In this document: piece by piece, positions 47,645-55,983 of the stretch | Layout of the letters: the number at the start of each line of letters is the position of its first letter | Numbering within the stretch: position 1 is the stretch's first letter | Assembly (NCBI GenBank): GCA_029983675.1 | Contig: JASBYY010000007.1 | Coordinates: 1-64,000 of the forward strand | Reading direction: 5' to 3' | Length of the DNA stretch: 64,000 nucleotides | From: Bacteroidales bacterium | GTDB lineage: Bacteria > Bacteroidota > Bacteroidia > Bacteroidales > F082 | Position numbers and translations under genes: made by a program | The notes under the pieces: model-generated | Database searches by the model: none | What the model saw: the letters and a program-made list of their open reading frames with translations, nothing else | What the model was told of the DNA's origin: nothing

Positions 47645-49269
47645 ACTCTTTTTCTTCTGATCCATTCTTTCATTTGTGACATTGAAACAGTCTTTGTCGT
47701 TTTGCAGGATGCGAAGCTGCCGTCGGAATCGGGCAGACATATTTGCAATTGCTCATTGGGGCGGTAAACCATCACAAACCTACATCCGCCAACCTCGTTC
47801 ACAAACTTGGCACACAAAGCATCGACAGTGGTTGAAGCATCATTGATGATACATCCTATTTTTTCTTCATTTTCATACTCTAAACAATTCTCTACCAATA
47901 CATTATGTCTTGAAGCATCACCAAAGAAATAGCCTGCAACACCGCGATTATCTGCAAATAGCACATCGTTCATCCTATTGATGGCCTTTCCTGAGAAATC
48001 CAAGCTGCGAACCGTTTCCCCTTCGAGAACGACACGCATATAGTTGGGATCGACGGGAACCTCCTTTCCCGCATCGTTGTTTGGTTGCGGCTGGTTTTGT
48101 TTTCGCACGGTTTCTTTCGCCTTATTGTAGATGTCTTCAAACGAGAACCATGTCAGCACATCCTCCTTGTTGTTCATGGAGCCGTCTTTCCTTGGGGAGA
48201 AAAATCCAAGTTTCAAGTCAGGAGTGTTGGTATCGACCACAATGGCCAGCAAACGTCCCTTATGATCCGAATAGGCCAGTTGCTGCTGGACGATAAGATC
48301 CTGATGCGATAAAAACAGTCCTAAACCCGGATGCGAGTGCATCCAGCAAGTGAGCACATAGTCGCGTTTTGATTTTAATGCGAGGTTGTGGATGACCGAC
48401 CCCATGTTGATACCGATTTTTTTTCCGAAGTTCAGGCTGTATTCGCCGAAATCGGCATCATCTCCCGGCTCTACCATGTATTCCAAGCTGATGTCATAAT
48501 GCTGACTGCGCCCATCGACATAGTCCCAGCAGCCCAGCAAGTAGCATCCGGTTTCGTTGGTGCGCCCGGAGGTTTCGAGCGAGCGGTTGAAAAAATCGTA
48601 CAGCTGTTTGACAAGTACGGTACCGAGAAAAACCTTCTCAATCGTTGTGTCGTGAAATACTTCCCGAAGATCGAAAGCGAGGTATTCTCCCTCACGGTCT
48701 TTCACATGTCGCAAGCCTTTTTCGCTGCACACCGACTTGTCCTCTACCATGGAAAAAACATTATCCGATGGCTTGATTGACTGTTGTTTTTCGTTTTTCA
48801 TCTTCTTCCGGCGCAACATGAATAGGGCAAACAACAGCAGAAGGATTAATACCAACACGATCAAGATGGCGATGTGAAGTGCAGAAATGGATTTTTTCTC
48901 AACGGAAACAACATTCTGCTCCGCGAGGACAGGCTTCCTATTGATTTCCACACAGATCCTGTATGATTCATCGTTTAGCGTGCAAGGCATGCAAACATTG
49001 CCGGAGTCGTCTTCCAGTTCGGAGACCATGAACTCGTATTCTCCGGGCATAAAAAGGCATTTTCCTCCCGCATCCCAGGAAAAAGCGCGGCTAATGGCAG
49101 GGAACTCCTTGAGCTCAGCCTGCACAAAACCCAACCGACCATTAGACACCTTTACTTTCAGCACCTCGCCATCGTAGGTAATGGTCGGCGTTTGTGCGAT
49201 GGCATGTCCCGCCAAAATCATCAGCAGAAACGACACCGCCATTTTCAATATGAAAGTTTGTCTCGTCAT
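47641..49269 (-). CDS. Membrane-anchored JAMM/MPN deconjugating protease
   Basis: This 542-residue protein has a signal peptide (residues 1-25, ending AIAQ), a small periplasmic beta domain, one membrane span (about 128-151) and a cytoplasmic JAMM domain. The catalytic set is complete: E239 in TNETGCYLLGCW and H311, H313, S321, D324 in HSHPGLGLFLSHQD. JAMM enzymes are zinc isopeptidases that remove ubiquitin or process ubiquitin-like proteins. The site faces the cytoplasm, where the E1, E2 and ubiquitin-like protein act. A further domain follows (about 400-542, after DPNYMRVVLEG). It overlaps the next gene by ATGA, suggesting translational coupling to the RING-like protein. Confidence 0.85.
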   Translation of the reverse strand: MTRQTFILKMAVSFLLMILAGHAIAQTPTITYDGEVLKVKVSNGRLGFVQAELKEFPAISRAFSWDAGGKCLFMPGEYEFMVSELEDDSGNVCMPCTLNDESYRICVEINRKPVLAEQNVVSVEKKSISALHIAILIVLVLILLLLFALFMLRRKKMKNEKQQSIKPSDNVFSMVEDKSVCSEKGLRHVKDREGEYLAFDLREVFHDTTIEKVFLGTVLVKQLYDFFNRSLETSGRTNETGCYLLGCWDYVDGRSQHYDISLEYMVEPGDDADFGEYSLNFGKKIGINMGSVIHNLALKSKRDYVLTCWMHSHPGLGLFLSHQDLIVQQQLAYSDHKGRLLAIVVDTNTPDLKLGFFSPRKDGSMNNKEDVLTWFSFEDIYNKAKETVRKQNQPQPNNDAGKEVPVDPNYMRVVLEGETVRSLDFSGKAINRMNDVLFADNRGVAGYFFGDASRHNVLVENCLEYENEEKIGCIINDASTTVDALCAKFVNEVGGCRFVMVYRPNEQLQICLPDSDGSFASCKTTKTVSMSQMKEWIRRKRV

Positions 49270-49276
49270 AATCCCA

Positions 49277-50044
49277 TCAGATTGACGGAAGATCGTTTTC
49301 CGTTTTTTTCACTTGACTCTGCAACTTCGATGCTTGCTGTAATTTCTTCATCTTCATTTTCTGCGATATCATGTTGATGATGAAAAACACAACGGCAACA
49401 ACAATGACAATTTTGAAAATCAAATCGTAATACGAAGGCTTCACCGCGATTTCAAGGGAAGAGATCCGATTATAGATTTCCTTGGTACTTTTCCATATCC
49501 GAGTCAGTTCTTCCGAATCGTCAAAAAGCTCGCGATTGGCTCCGTACTCCACCGAGGCCTCGTCAACAAAATGCTCGTTGGCTTTCTGCTTGACAAGTTT
49601 CAGCGAGTCGCGCATTTCTTCGGCTACATAATGCTTGCCTTCTTCTTCAAGAATGGTCATTTCATCAAGGTGGCGCTGAAACTTAACTGTGAGCTTTTCT
49701 ATCTTCTCGCGGCGATTGCTATCGGCCCTCAGCTCTTCTATGCGCTTGCCGATCTGTTGGTACAGATCCATGTAGTTCTCGTATATCTTTTGCAGTTTTT
49801 TATCGTAGCGGATAAATTCACTGTTATCGTTATAGCACGATTCCACCAATTTTATGTGTGTCTTATAACGGGTTTCAAGACGTTCCGCATCTTCCACAGT
49901 GACAATTTGCCGGTCGTATGACACAAGTTCCTTGTAATACGATGTAAGTTCAGCAGAAACATAATCTTCCTGAGCCATTACACTTGTTGAAACAGCGAGG
50001 AGAATCCACCCCATCAAGAACAATATTCCGAAAGCCTTCTTCAT
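49277..50044 (-). CDS. Helical membrane protein of the ubiquitin-like/T6SS operon
   Basis: This 255-residue protein has an N-terminal signal peptide (ends VMAQ, residue 25), a periplasmic helical region rich in charged heptads (about 30-195), a C-terminal membrane span (about 205-225, DLIFKIVIVVAVVFFIINMI) and a short basic cytoplasmic tail. No family is recognised. The layout (periplasmic helices plus one span) suits a part of an envelope-spanning scaffold. It lies 16 bp after the secreted protein gene and 7 bp before the JAMM gene. Confidence 0.6.
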   Translation of the reverse strand: MKKAFGILFLMGWILLAVSTSVMAQEDYVSAELTSYYKELVSYDRQIVTVEDAERLETRYKTHIKLVESCYNDNSEFIRYDKKLQKIYENYMDLYQQIGKRIEELRADSNRREKIEKLTVKFQRHLDEMTILEEEGKHYVAEEMRDSLKLVKQKANEHFVDEASVEYGANRELFDDSEELTRIWKSTKEIYNRISSLEIAVKPSYYDLIFKIVIVVAVVFFIINMISQKMKMKKLQQASKLQSQVKKTENDLPSI

Positions 50045-50060
50045 AATGACTGGATTTCAG

Positions 50061-51230
50061 TTATTTGAAAAGTTTCTTTACAAACTCGTAGTTTCTGACG
50101 ATTTTCGCATCCAGCTTGTTGCGACAACTTTTGGGCAACGCATTCAACATGGCTTCCACGCTCTTAACTTTGGTGTCGAATTCATCCTTTTTGGCTTGTT
50201 TGGATGCTGCATCTTTTGCCAGCGACCAGCCATTGAAGATGTTGTTCAACTGTTCGATGGCACGTTCAACGTCGTTGTTCAGTTTATTGACATCACACAA
50301 GTTCTGCGGTTCGTCATTTCCGCTTCCTGTTGCTGCTGGAACTTTACCGGGAGCCGGCTTGGATTCCATCTCGTTGATTCTTCCAATACATGCCATAAGC
50401 TCATCGTACTTGGCTTGGATTTCAGGACAACCCGTGCCATTGAAACGTTCACTATCGATTTTCTCAAACTGCTCGAGCAGCATTTCCTTTGTCTTCCCTT
50501 TCATGGGTCTTGAAGCCTCTTTCAGACTGTTTTCTCCATTGGCGAACAAAACTAAATATTCATTGATGGATTTCATCATGTCGCTATTTTCGTCACAATA
50601 ATCCCTACGAATGTTCAGCACAATGTCGAAGTCGTTGCCGACATACTGCAGCTCATCGGTCTTTCCATTCTTCTCAATCGGAATGGGATTCTTGACATGC
50701 ACCAACAGCATGTTTCCGTGGTTGCTCACCCTGAGGATGATTTTCAAGCTCGCCTTGCCATCCAAAGGAATCAGCCGCTTGTCCATTTCCAGCTTGGGCT
50801 GCGGCGACACGTAGTAAAGCCCGTCGAAAACGCCGCCTTCGCAAACTATCGATGGTTCGGTGGACTTGTCCATAAGACCCATTGACTCGACTTGTTTGTC
50901 AAACATCCGTGAAGTTTTCATTTTATTGCCCTTGTCTTTGAAATAACCCGACAAGTCCTTGTAGCTGATGGCTTCCTGCGGCAACCAGACACAGTTGTAT
51001 GTAGGTTTGGTGATGGCCTTCCCGAAAGTCAGGCTCACTTGCTCCTTCTCTTGGTTGTATTCCGCAATCACGTTCATCTCGACAGGCGGATACTTTGGGT
51101 CGTTTCCGGTAATGGTGACGAAAGTGTTCATGGGTTTGTTGCTTCGGGCTTCAAGCTGAAACTGCTTTACTTGCGCTATAAGCAAGGCCGGCAATAAACA
51201 TAATAGTATTACAAATAAATTTCTTTTCAT
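50061..51230 (-). CDS. Secreted protein of unknown function in the ubiquitin-like/T6SS operon
   Basis: This 389-residue protein has a signal peptide (residues 1-19, ending LIAQ), a beta-rich N-terminal half (about 25-215) and a helical C-terminal half (about 225-389). There is no lipobox and no T9SS tail, so it should stay in the periplasm. No family is recognised. It starts 6 bp after the E2 gene stop, indicating shared translation, and may bind the periplasmic parts of the membrane proteins encoded downstream. Confidence 0.55.
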   Translation of the reverse strand: MKRNLFVILLCLLPALLIAQVKQFQLEARSNKPMNTFVTITGNDPKYPPVEMNVIAEYNQEKEQVSLTFGKAITKPTYNCVWLPQEAISYKDLSGYFKDKGNKMKTSRMFDKQVESMGLMDKSTEPSIVCEGGVFDGLYYVSPQPKLEMDKRLIPLDGKASLKIILRVSNHGNMLLVHVKNPIPIEKNGKTDELQYVGNDFDIVLNIRRDYCDENSDMMKSINEYLVLFANGENSLKEASRPMKGKTKEMLLEQFEKIDSERFNGTGCPEIQAKYDELMACIGRINEMESKPAPGKVPAATGSGNDEPQNLCDVNKLNNDVERAIEQLNNIFNGWSLAKDAASKQAKKDEFDTKVKSVEAMLNALPKSCRNKLDAKIVRNYEFVKKLFK

Positions 51231-51236
51231 GACTTA

Positions 51237-51830
51237 TCATTTTAGATTTTTCAGTTCTTCAATCCAACCATTGGGTTCTGCTTGTTCAAGGATCCATTCC
51301 GCGACGGTATTGTCTTCAGGGAACGGCGGAGTGTTCAAGGCATGGTATTTTTCATACTTCAAATATGCCATCACGCGGTCAACGTACCAAGCCAAATCGG
51401 TAAAGGTACCGCACGCCGGTGTGTTCAGACACACGCGTCCTGCAAAGTCACCGAAATAACGTATGTTCGGATGCCAAGGATGCGGGATTTCCTTTCCCTC
51501 TGCATCCATAGTAATGAACTTGAACTCCAATTTGCTATCCACGGCAGGGTAGTTGTTCGGAATCTTGATATTCATACGAAACACATCGGCACATATAGGC
51601 TTGCTCAGTCCATTTTCGTCGGGGGCAAGCACACCGCAGAACGATTTCACCTTGAACACGATTTCATACATGATGGGCAAGTTGTCTGCGTTTCGCTTCC
51701 TGATGATATAGATAATGTCGGGGTCGTCACGAAAACGCTGGTCGATTGCCAGCCATTCGTGCATCAAACGACGGTTTTTGCCGATATACCGGTTGTTTTT
51801 GTACTCGTCAATTTCTCTTTTCAGTTCCAT
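51237..51830 (-). CDS. E2-like ubiquitin-conjugating enzyme
   Basis: This 197-residue UBC-fold protein has an intact E2 signature: the strand motif IKIPNNYPAVDSKLEFKF, then WHPNIRYFGDFAGRVCLN with H120-P121-N122 and the predicted catalytic C134. E2 enzymes take an activated ubiquitin-like protein from E1 and pass it to a target, with or without an E3. The ATG at 51830 (MELKREIDEYKNN) is chosen; the longer open frame runs back over the ubiquitin-like gene in another frame and is not protein-like. It follows the ubiquitin-like gene by 31 bp. A second cysteine (C140) is close to the active site. Confidence 0.88.
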   Translation of the reverse strand: MELKREIDEYKNNRYIGKNRRLMHEWLAIDQRFRDDPDIIYIIRKRNADNLPIMYEIVFKVKSFCGVLAPDENGLSKPICADVFRMNIKIPNNYPAVDSKLEFKFITMDAEGKEIPHPWHPNIRYFGDFAGRVCLNTPACGTFTDLAWYVDRVMAYLKYEKYHALNTPPFPEDNTVAEWILEQAEPNGWIEELKNLK

Positions 51831-51861
51831 AATTGCCTTCCATGAAATTAATCTGTTTTCC

Positions 51862-52176
51862 TCAGCCTGCAATGGGGTCTGAAATGATCTCCAAAGTGTC
51901 GCCCGATTTGACATTATAATCCAACAAAGTCTTTTTGGTCTTCCCGACTTTGGGTTGCAAAATGATATCGCGTCCCGTAGCTTCGTCTTTCTTGCCGAAG
52001 AAATATTCCGTTGGCACATAGTCAATCATCTCAGGAAGATCGAATATACGGGTGCCTGTGTTGTCCACAGCTTGACGCAAATTGCCCATCAGCACTTCAA
52101 GTCCTGTGGTGGGGTCTGTGATTTTGAATTTGATGGTCTTGTTCTTGTACCTTAAAAAGAGGTGAAAATCTTCCAT
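51862..52176 (-). CDS. Ubiquitin-like (beta-grasp) protein ending in glycine
   Basis: This 104-residue protein has the beta-grasp pattern: FHLFLRYKNKTIKFKI hairpin, a central helix around GLEVLMGNLRQAV, and the closing TLLDYNVKSGDTLEII strand-turn. The C-terminus is DPIAG, so a glycine is the last residue and no processing would be needed before activation by E1. A single chain, no signal peptide. It lies 31 bp ahead of the E2 gene in the same operon. The fold is similar to the YukD/EsaB group linked to secretion systems and to ubiquitin itself; I cannot tell which is nearer without structure prediction. Confidence 0.78.
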   Translation of the reverse strand: MEDFHLFLRYKNKTIKFKITDPTTGLEVLMGNLRQAVDNTGTRIFDLPEMIDYVPTEYFFGKKDEATGRDIILQPKVGKTKKTLLDYNVKSGDTLEIISDPIAG

Positions 52177-52206
52177 GATACTTTCCTTTCTTATTGATTT
52201 GGTTGT

Positions 52207-53496
52207 TTATTTGATCACAATTTTCTGCACGATAGCATTCCGGTAGCAGTCGATCAGCTTGACAAAATAGACTCCTTGCTCAAGGTTCACGTCAAGTCTG
52301 TCCATGTTGCTATTCACTATTTGACGATACAGCAGTCTGCCATCTATCGAATATACGGCTGCCATTGCTTTGGCACCGTCTTTTCTGACAATGTGTATTT
52401 CGTTTCCTATTCCTACGGGATTCGGAAAAACGACAAAGGCTTCCGCCGCGCCATCCGATATGGGGCAAGGCTTGGAAAAAGCGCCACAGTAAGGTCGTCC
52501 GGATTCATCACTCTTCATGCCGACATACACGCGGTAGGTACCTTGGGGCATACCGCCACTTACATAGTAATACTGACCATTGGCATTTTCAATGGCTTCA
52601 TTATCCTTATACCACTGGTATTTCATGCCTTCGGCGGGATTCGGGTAAATCAGGATGTAAGCCTGCCCCGATACATTTCTTTTTACCACTATGTCATTCA
52701 CTTGTTCCGGCTCCACCATTGTAAAAATAGTCACTTCCTTCTCCCCAACAGCAGAACAGCTCGTTCCCGCTTTTCGTGCTTCAACTTTTATATGCCCCTT
52801 GGGCAGCCCGCCATCCCACAACACACTGACTTTATTGCCATGAGGGACAGCTGTCCCGTTGCTCACCGTCCATTCATACTGCCAGCCTGTTTCTTGCTTC
52901 ACCTCGTAGTCAACCGTTTGAAGATGACAAGCTGTTCCTTCTCCTATTATGATGATTTCCGGAATCTCGAAGACCGAGATGCGCACCACATTGCTACACA
53001 CCGTATCGTTTCCATTTCCTGCCCAAAACCTCAAAAACCAGCCATCGAAATCAAGCGTCAAAGACTGACCCGTATAGGTGACAGGCTGACCGAACTCGCT
53101 TTGGGAAGCTATCTGCCAGCCGCTTTCCAAGCCTTCAGCAATCAAAGGTTCATGAAGCGTTAGCATTTCGCCCGAGCAAATCGCATCAGGCGCATCGAGA
53201 TGGAAAGACAATGGGAGGCGGGCAGATACCGTTACATCGTATGCAGGCATCACAAAAACGTTGTTGACAACATTTACCAAGGTATTGGGATCGTCGCTTT
53301 TATATACGCTCCAATTCATAAAGACAAATCCTTGCAAGGGAGTTCCCGCCAATGTTACCGATTTGCCGGCAACCGCCAATGTGTCGGAAGCCACAATCAC
53401 TCCGCCAACAGGCTGCACTACGGTAACCCTGTAACCCTTTCCATAAAGCATTGCGGAAAGAAACAGCGAAGCAATTATCAGAAACATCTTTTTCAT
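52207..53496 (-). CDS. T9SS-exported protein inside the T6SS operon
   Basis: This 429-residue protein has a signal peptide (ends MLYGKG, about residue 20), a first beta domain resembling repeat domains of surface proteins (VVQPVGGVIVAS, FVFMNWSV), PKD/Ig-like domains (YEWTVSNGTAV, YQWYKDNEAI) and a C-terminal type A sorting domain (VFPNPVGIGNEIHI, then LEQGVYFVKL). It should therefore leave the cell through T9SS and be attached to or released from the surface. No catalytic motif is seen. Its position between a possible effector gene and the ubiquitin-like gene is unusual: 34 bp and 30 bp from its neighbours. Confidence 0.75.
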   Translation of the reverse strand: MKKMFLIIASLFLSAMLYGKGYRVTVVQPVGGVIVASDTLAVAGKSVTLAGTPLQGFVFMNWSVYKSDDPNTLVNVVNNVFVMPAYDVTVSARLPLSFHLDAPDAICSGEMLTLHEPLIAEGLESGWQIASQSEFGQPVTYTGQSLTLDFDGWFLRFWAGNGNDTVCSNVVRISVFEIPEIIIIGEGTACHLQTVDYEVKQETGWQYEWTVSNGTAVPHGNKVSVLWDGGLPKGHIKVEARKAGTSCSAVGEKEVTIFTMVEPEQVNDIVVKRNVSGQAYILIYPNPAEGMKYQWYKDNEAIENANGQYYYVSGGMPQGTYRVYVGMKSDESGRPYCGAFSKPCPISDGAAEAFVVFPNPVGIGNEIHIVRKDGAKAMAAVYSIDGRLLYRQIVNSNMDRLDVNLEQGVYFVKLIDCYRNAIVQKIVIK

Positions 53497-53530
53497 CTCA
53501 TTATCGTTTTTATTATCATGACTTTATCGT

Positions 53531-54451
53531 CTATTTGAATAGTTTTGAAAAAGCCGAAATCTGCCTTCCTGACATTCTATATATATCCTTGATCAAAGCT
53601 TTATGAGCTTTTGTCATCTTCACATTACAGGAACCCAAGCGTTTATGTCCTTCTCGCATGGCTTTCCCCATCGCATTATCCATCACCGACTTGCCGCGAG
53701 AAAAAGCCGAAGCCACTTGGTTTTCATCCGATGAAATGAAGCCCTTCATTTGGAATAAGTCTTTGTTTTTGTTCCATTCGCTCTTCAACAAGGAAAATGT
53801 GCTTTCGTTAGCGAATGCACTTCCCAAATCTCTCATTTCCAATCCAGTATCCGGCACACTGGCCAATACTGTCGATTGCAAGATTTTCCCCCCCCCTTTT
53901 ACAAACGAAGAAATACCGGCATTTGCTTGCTCCATGGCATCACACAACTGTTCCATGCCCTTATGAATAAACGTCTTGCTCTCTTCAACCACATCGCCTG
54001 ACAACACATCTTTCAACTTGACATCCCATTCGGAGCCATTGAGTTGACGAAGGGTCTCCGTTTTTAACGACAAGAAAAACTCTTCCACTTTTTGTCTGAC
54101 ATTCGGATTCTGCATCGGGAGGTTCATCCGGGCAATCCCAGATAAAGGTCTTCCCGCTGATTGGAACAGCTTATCGGCAATATTTGACGGCTGCAAGAGA
54201 TGACCAAGCTTTGCTTCCCCTATTAGATTGTTATAGGCCGCACTGACCGATTGAGAGAGGGTTTCTTGTAAATCTTCCATTCCAGGCATGGATAGGTTAA
54301 AATCCGAATAGACCTTGTGAAAAGAGGCAGAAACAGCGTCCCGCAACTTGTTCACAAGAAAATCCTGTTCCATGACATCCGAAACCGCATTTGCAGCATT
54401 CTTGCATGTAGCCGTCACCATTTTGTTTTCTATGTTATCAAAAAGGCTCAT
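53531..54451 (-). CDS. Unknown helical protein, possible T6SS cargo
   Basis: This 306-residue protein has no signal peptide, membrane span or recognised domain. It is mostly helical and ends in a basic stretch (MTKAHKALIKDIYRMSGRQ). It follows vgrG and the PAAR-like gene, the usual place for effectors or adaptors. Its start has no clear ribosome-binding site and lies 3 bp after the stop of a 30-codon frame with a strong one, which suggests translational coupling. It could also be an internal structural protein. Confidence 0.5.
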   Translation of the reverse strand: MSLFDNIENKMVTATCKNAANAVSDVMEQDFLVNKLRDAVSASFHKVYSDFNLSMPGMEDLQETLSQSVSAAYNNLIGEAKLGHLLQPSNIADKLFQSAGRPLSGIARMNLPMQNPNVRQKVEEFFLSLKTETLRQLNGSEWDVKLKDVLSGDVVEESKTFIHKGMEQLCDAMEQANAGISSFVKGGGKILQSTVLASVPDTGLEMRDLGSAFANESTFSLLKSEWNKNKDLFQMKGFISSDENQVASAFSRGKSVMDNAMGKAMREGHKRLGSCNVKMTKAHKALIKDIYRMSGRQISAFSKLFK

Positions 54452-54454
54452 GAC

Positions 54455-54547
54455 TTAGGGTTGCTTCGAAGTTACAAGATAGGATAAGATCTTCTTATCG
54501 CCTTGAAAGCGAGCCCCAAACACGTTTCGATTCATTGCTATTTCCAT
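54455..54547 (-). CDS. Putative 30-residue small protein before the cargo-like gene
   Basis: A 30-codon frame beginning MEIAMNRNVFGARFQG and ending TSKQP has a strong ribosome-binding site (AAAGGAGAAGG) directly upstream. It fills the gap between the PAAR-like gene (27 bp away) and the 306-residue gene (3 bp away). It may be a real small protein or a leader that drives translation of the next gene. Confidence 0.4.
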   Translation of the reverse strand: MEIAMNRNVFGARFQGDKKILSYLVTSKQP

Positions 54548-54574
54548 TTCCTTCTCCTTTATATTATTTGACAT

Positions 54575-55966
54575 TCAAGGTAAAACACTTATTGTTCCCG
54601 CCCACATACACTGCAACTTATCGGTAATCAGCAAAGCCGGCTGTCCTTGCACAAGAACGGTAGGCTTTCCTACGGCCCATGGTGCCGGGATGACCGGAAT
54701 ACAAGGCTGTGGGGTCAGCACACCCCATGCCGCTGCCGTAGCCGCCGCCACTTGGGGATTGGCCAACGAGGTACACATGCCGCATGACGGGATATTGACG
54801 AAAGGTTTGTTATCCATGATATTGGTCATGGGTGTGCCATTGAGAAACACCGTCCGCCCCGGAGTGGCAGCTATCGCCGACATACCGATGCCCATGGAAC
54901 AGCACAGTTTGCCTCCTGTAGCCACATAGTTTTGAATGAGCGTGGTTGCAGCGCCAGCGGACGAACCTATGTCGGAAAACGTATGGGCGGAGGCAGAGAG
55001 TGCCAGCTGGTTGGACACAATGTCTCTCTTCAATTGCTCTTTTTGCTGCCTGATCTTCGACACTTGAGCAGCCGTTTTACTTATGTCTTCATTCTGCGAC
55101 AGAAGTTCTGCGGCTTGGCTTTCAAGTTCTTTGATGAGGCGTTTGTCCTTGTCGATGAGCTGTTTCAGCTTGTCGAGATACTCCTTGATTAATTGCAAGG
55201 TCTCAGGAGGCAGACCCAATTTGTCGAGAAGTCCGGCGGCCAGGTATTCAGCATACTTCATCACTTTGTCTTTGGCGTCGTCAAGCATGGCTTTGGCCTT
55301 ATCGACCATTTCCTGACACTTCTCCATTCTCTTTTCGTAAAGGATCTCCTGGTATTTTTCCACCAAGTTGCCGAGGGCTTCCTCTATCTTGTCCTGAAGC
55401 TGCTCCAACTCTTGTCCTATATCCTCCAACTGTGATTGCAATTCCTCAGCGGCATTTTGCAAAGTGTCTTCAAACTTGTCCTTGAGGTTATCCAATTGCT
55501 GCTCAAGTTCCTCAACCGATAGCTTATCCTGTTGGATGAGGTCGTTGATGTTTTCATAATAGCTTTCCAAAATCTCAGGGGAATTGGGAGAAAGAGCGCT
55601 TAAGTCTTCCAAGTCCTGGGTTAATTGGTCGTATTCTTCGGCATAATGGTCAACGGCATCATTTACAACAGCCTTGGCTTCGTCGATTTTTTCCTCGCAT
55701 TCCTGGATCTTGCCTTCCACAAATTCCTTTTCGTCCTGATAGACCTCACCCAGTTCATTCTCCGTGGCATCACCCATCTCTTTTAATACCGGATTTGAAT
55801 CCTTGATTTCCTCCAGTTTGTTTCCCGCCTCTGCCAATTCTTCCATGCTTTCGTCATACAAGGCTTGGGCTTCGGCCAATTCCCCGTTCAAAGCATCGCC
55901 GAAAGCACTGGCTTCTTCTTCAGGCCAGGAACGAACGACATCTGATGGCGGAAACAGTTTTGACAT
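54575..55966 (-). CDS. PAAR-like (DUF4280-type) tip protein with N-terminal coiled coil
   Basis: In this 463-residue protein, residues about 350-463 resemble the PAAR-like DUF4280 domain, with glycine/proline-rich turns and cysteines (MGIGMSAIAATPGRTVFLNG, IPSCGMCTSL, QPALLITDKLQCMWAG). Such domains cap the VgrG spike in T6SS and related injection machines. The first 320 residues are a long acidic coiled coil (many E/K/L heptads), not a known toxin domain. It follows vgrG by 17 bp. It is probably the spike tip and may carry or bind the cargo. Confidence 0.72.
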   Translation of the reverse strand: MSKLFPPSDVVRSWPEEEASAFGDALNGELAEAQALYDESMEELAEAGNKLEEIKDSNPVLKEMGDATENELGEVYQDEKEFVEGKIQECEEKIDEAKAVVNDAVDHYAEEYDQLTQDLEDLSALSPNSPEILESYYENINDLIQQDKLSVEELEQQLDNLKDKFEDTLQNAAEELQSQLEDIGQELEQLQDKIEEALGNLVEKYQEILYEKRMEKCQEMVDKAKAMLDDAKDKVMKYAEYLAAGLLDKLGLPPETLQLIKEYLDKLKQLIDKDKRLIKELESQAAELLSQNEDISKTAAQVSKIRQQKEQLKRDIVSNQLALSASAHTFSDIGSSAGAATTLIQNYVATGGKLCCSMGIGMSAIAATPGRTVFLNGTPMTNIMDNKPFVNIPSCGMCTSLANPQVAAATAAAWGVLTPQPCIPVIPAPWAVGKPTVLVQGQPALLITDKLQCMWAGTISVLP

Positions 55967-55983
55967 TTTCTATCATTTTTTTA

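Noticed and set aside
45302..47740. Longer start of the RING-like/FHA protein at 47740
   Set aside because: The extra residues precede the signal peptide and overlap the JAMM gene; the ATGA overlap at 47644 gives the natural start.
51831..52025. N-terminal extension of the E2 frame to 52025
   Set aside because: It overlaps the ubiquitin-like gene in another frame, its residues look non-coding, and a good ATG exists at 51830.
54932..55435. Plus-strand frames across the PAAR-like and coiled-coil region
   Set aside because: They are antisense shadows of the coiled-coil coding sequence, without ribosome-binding sites or known domains.
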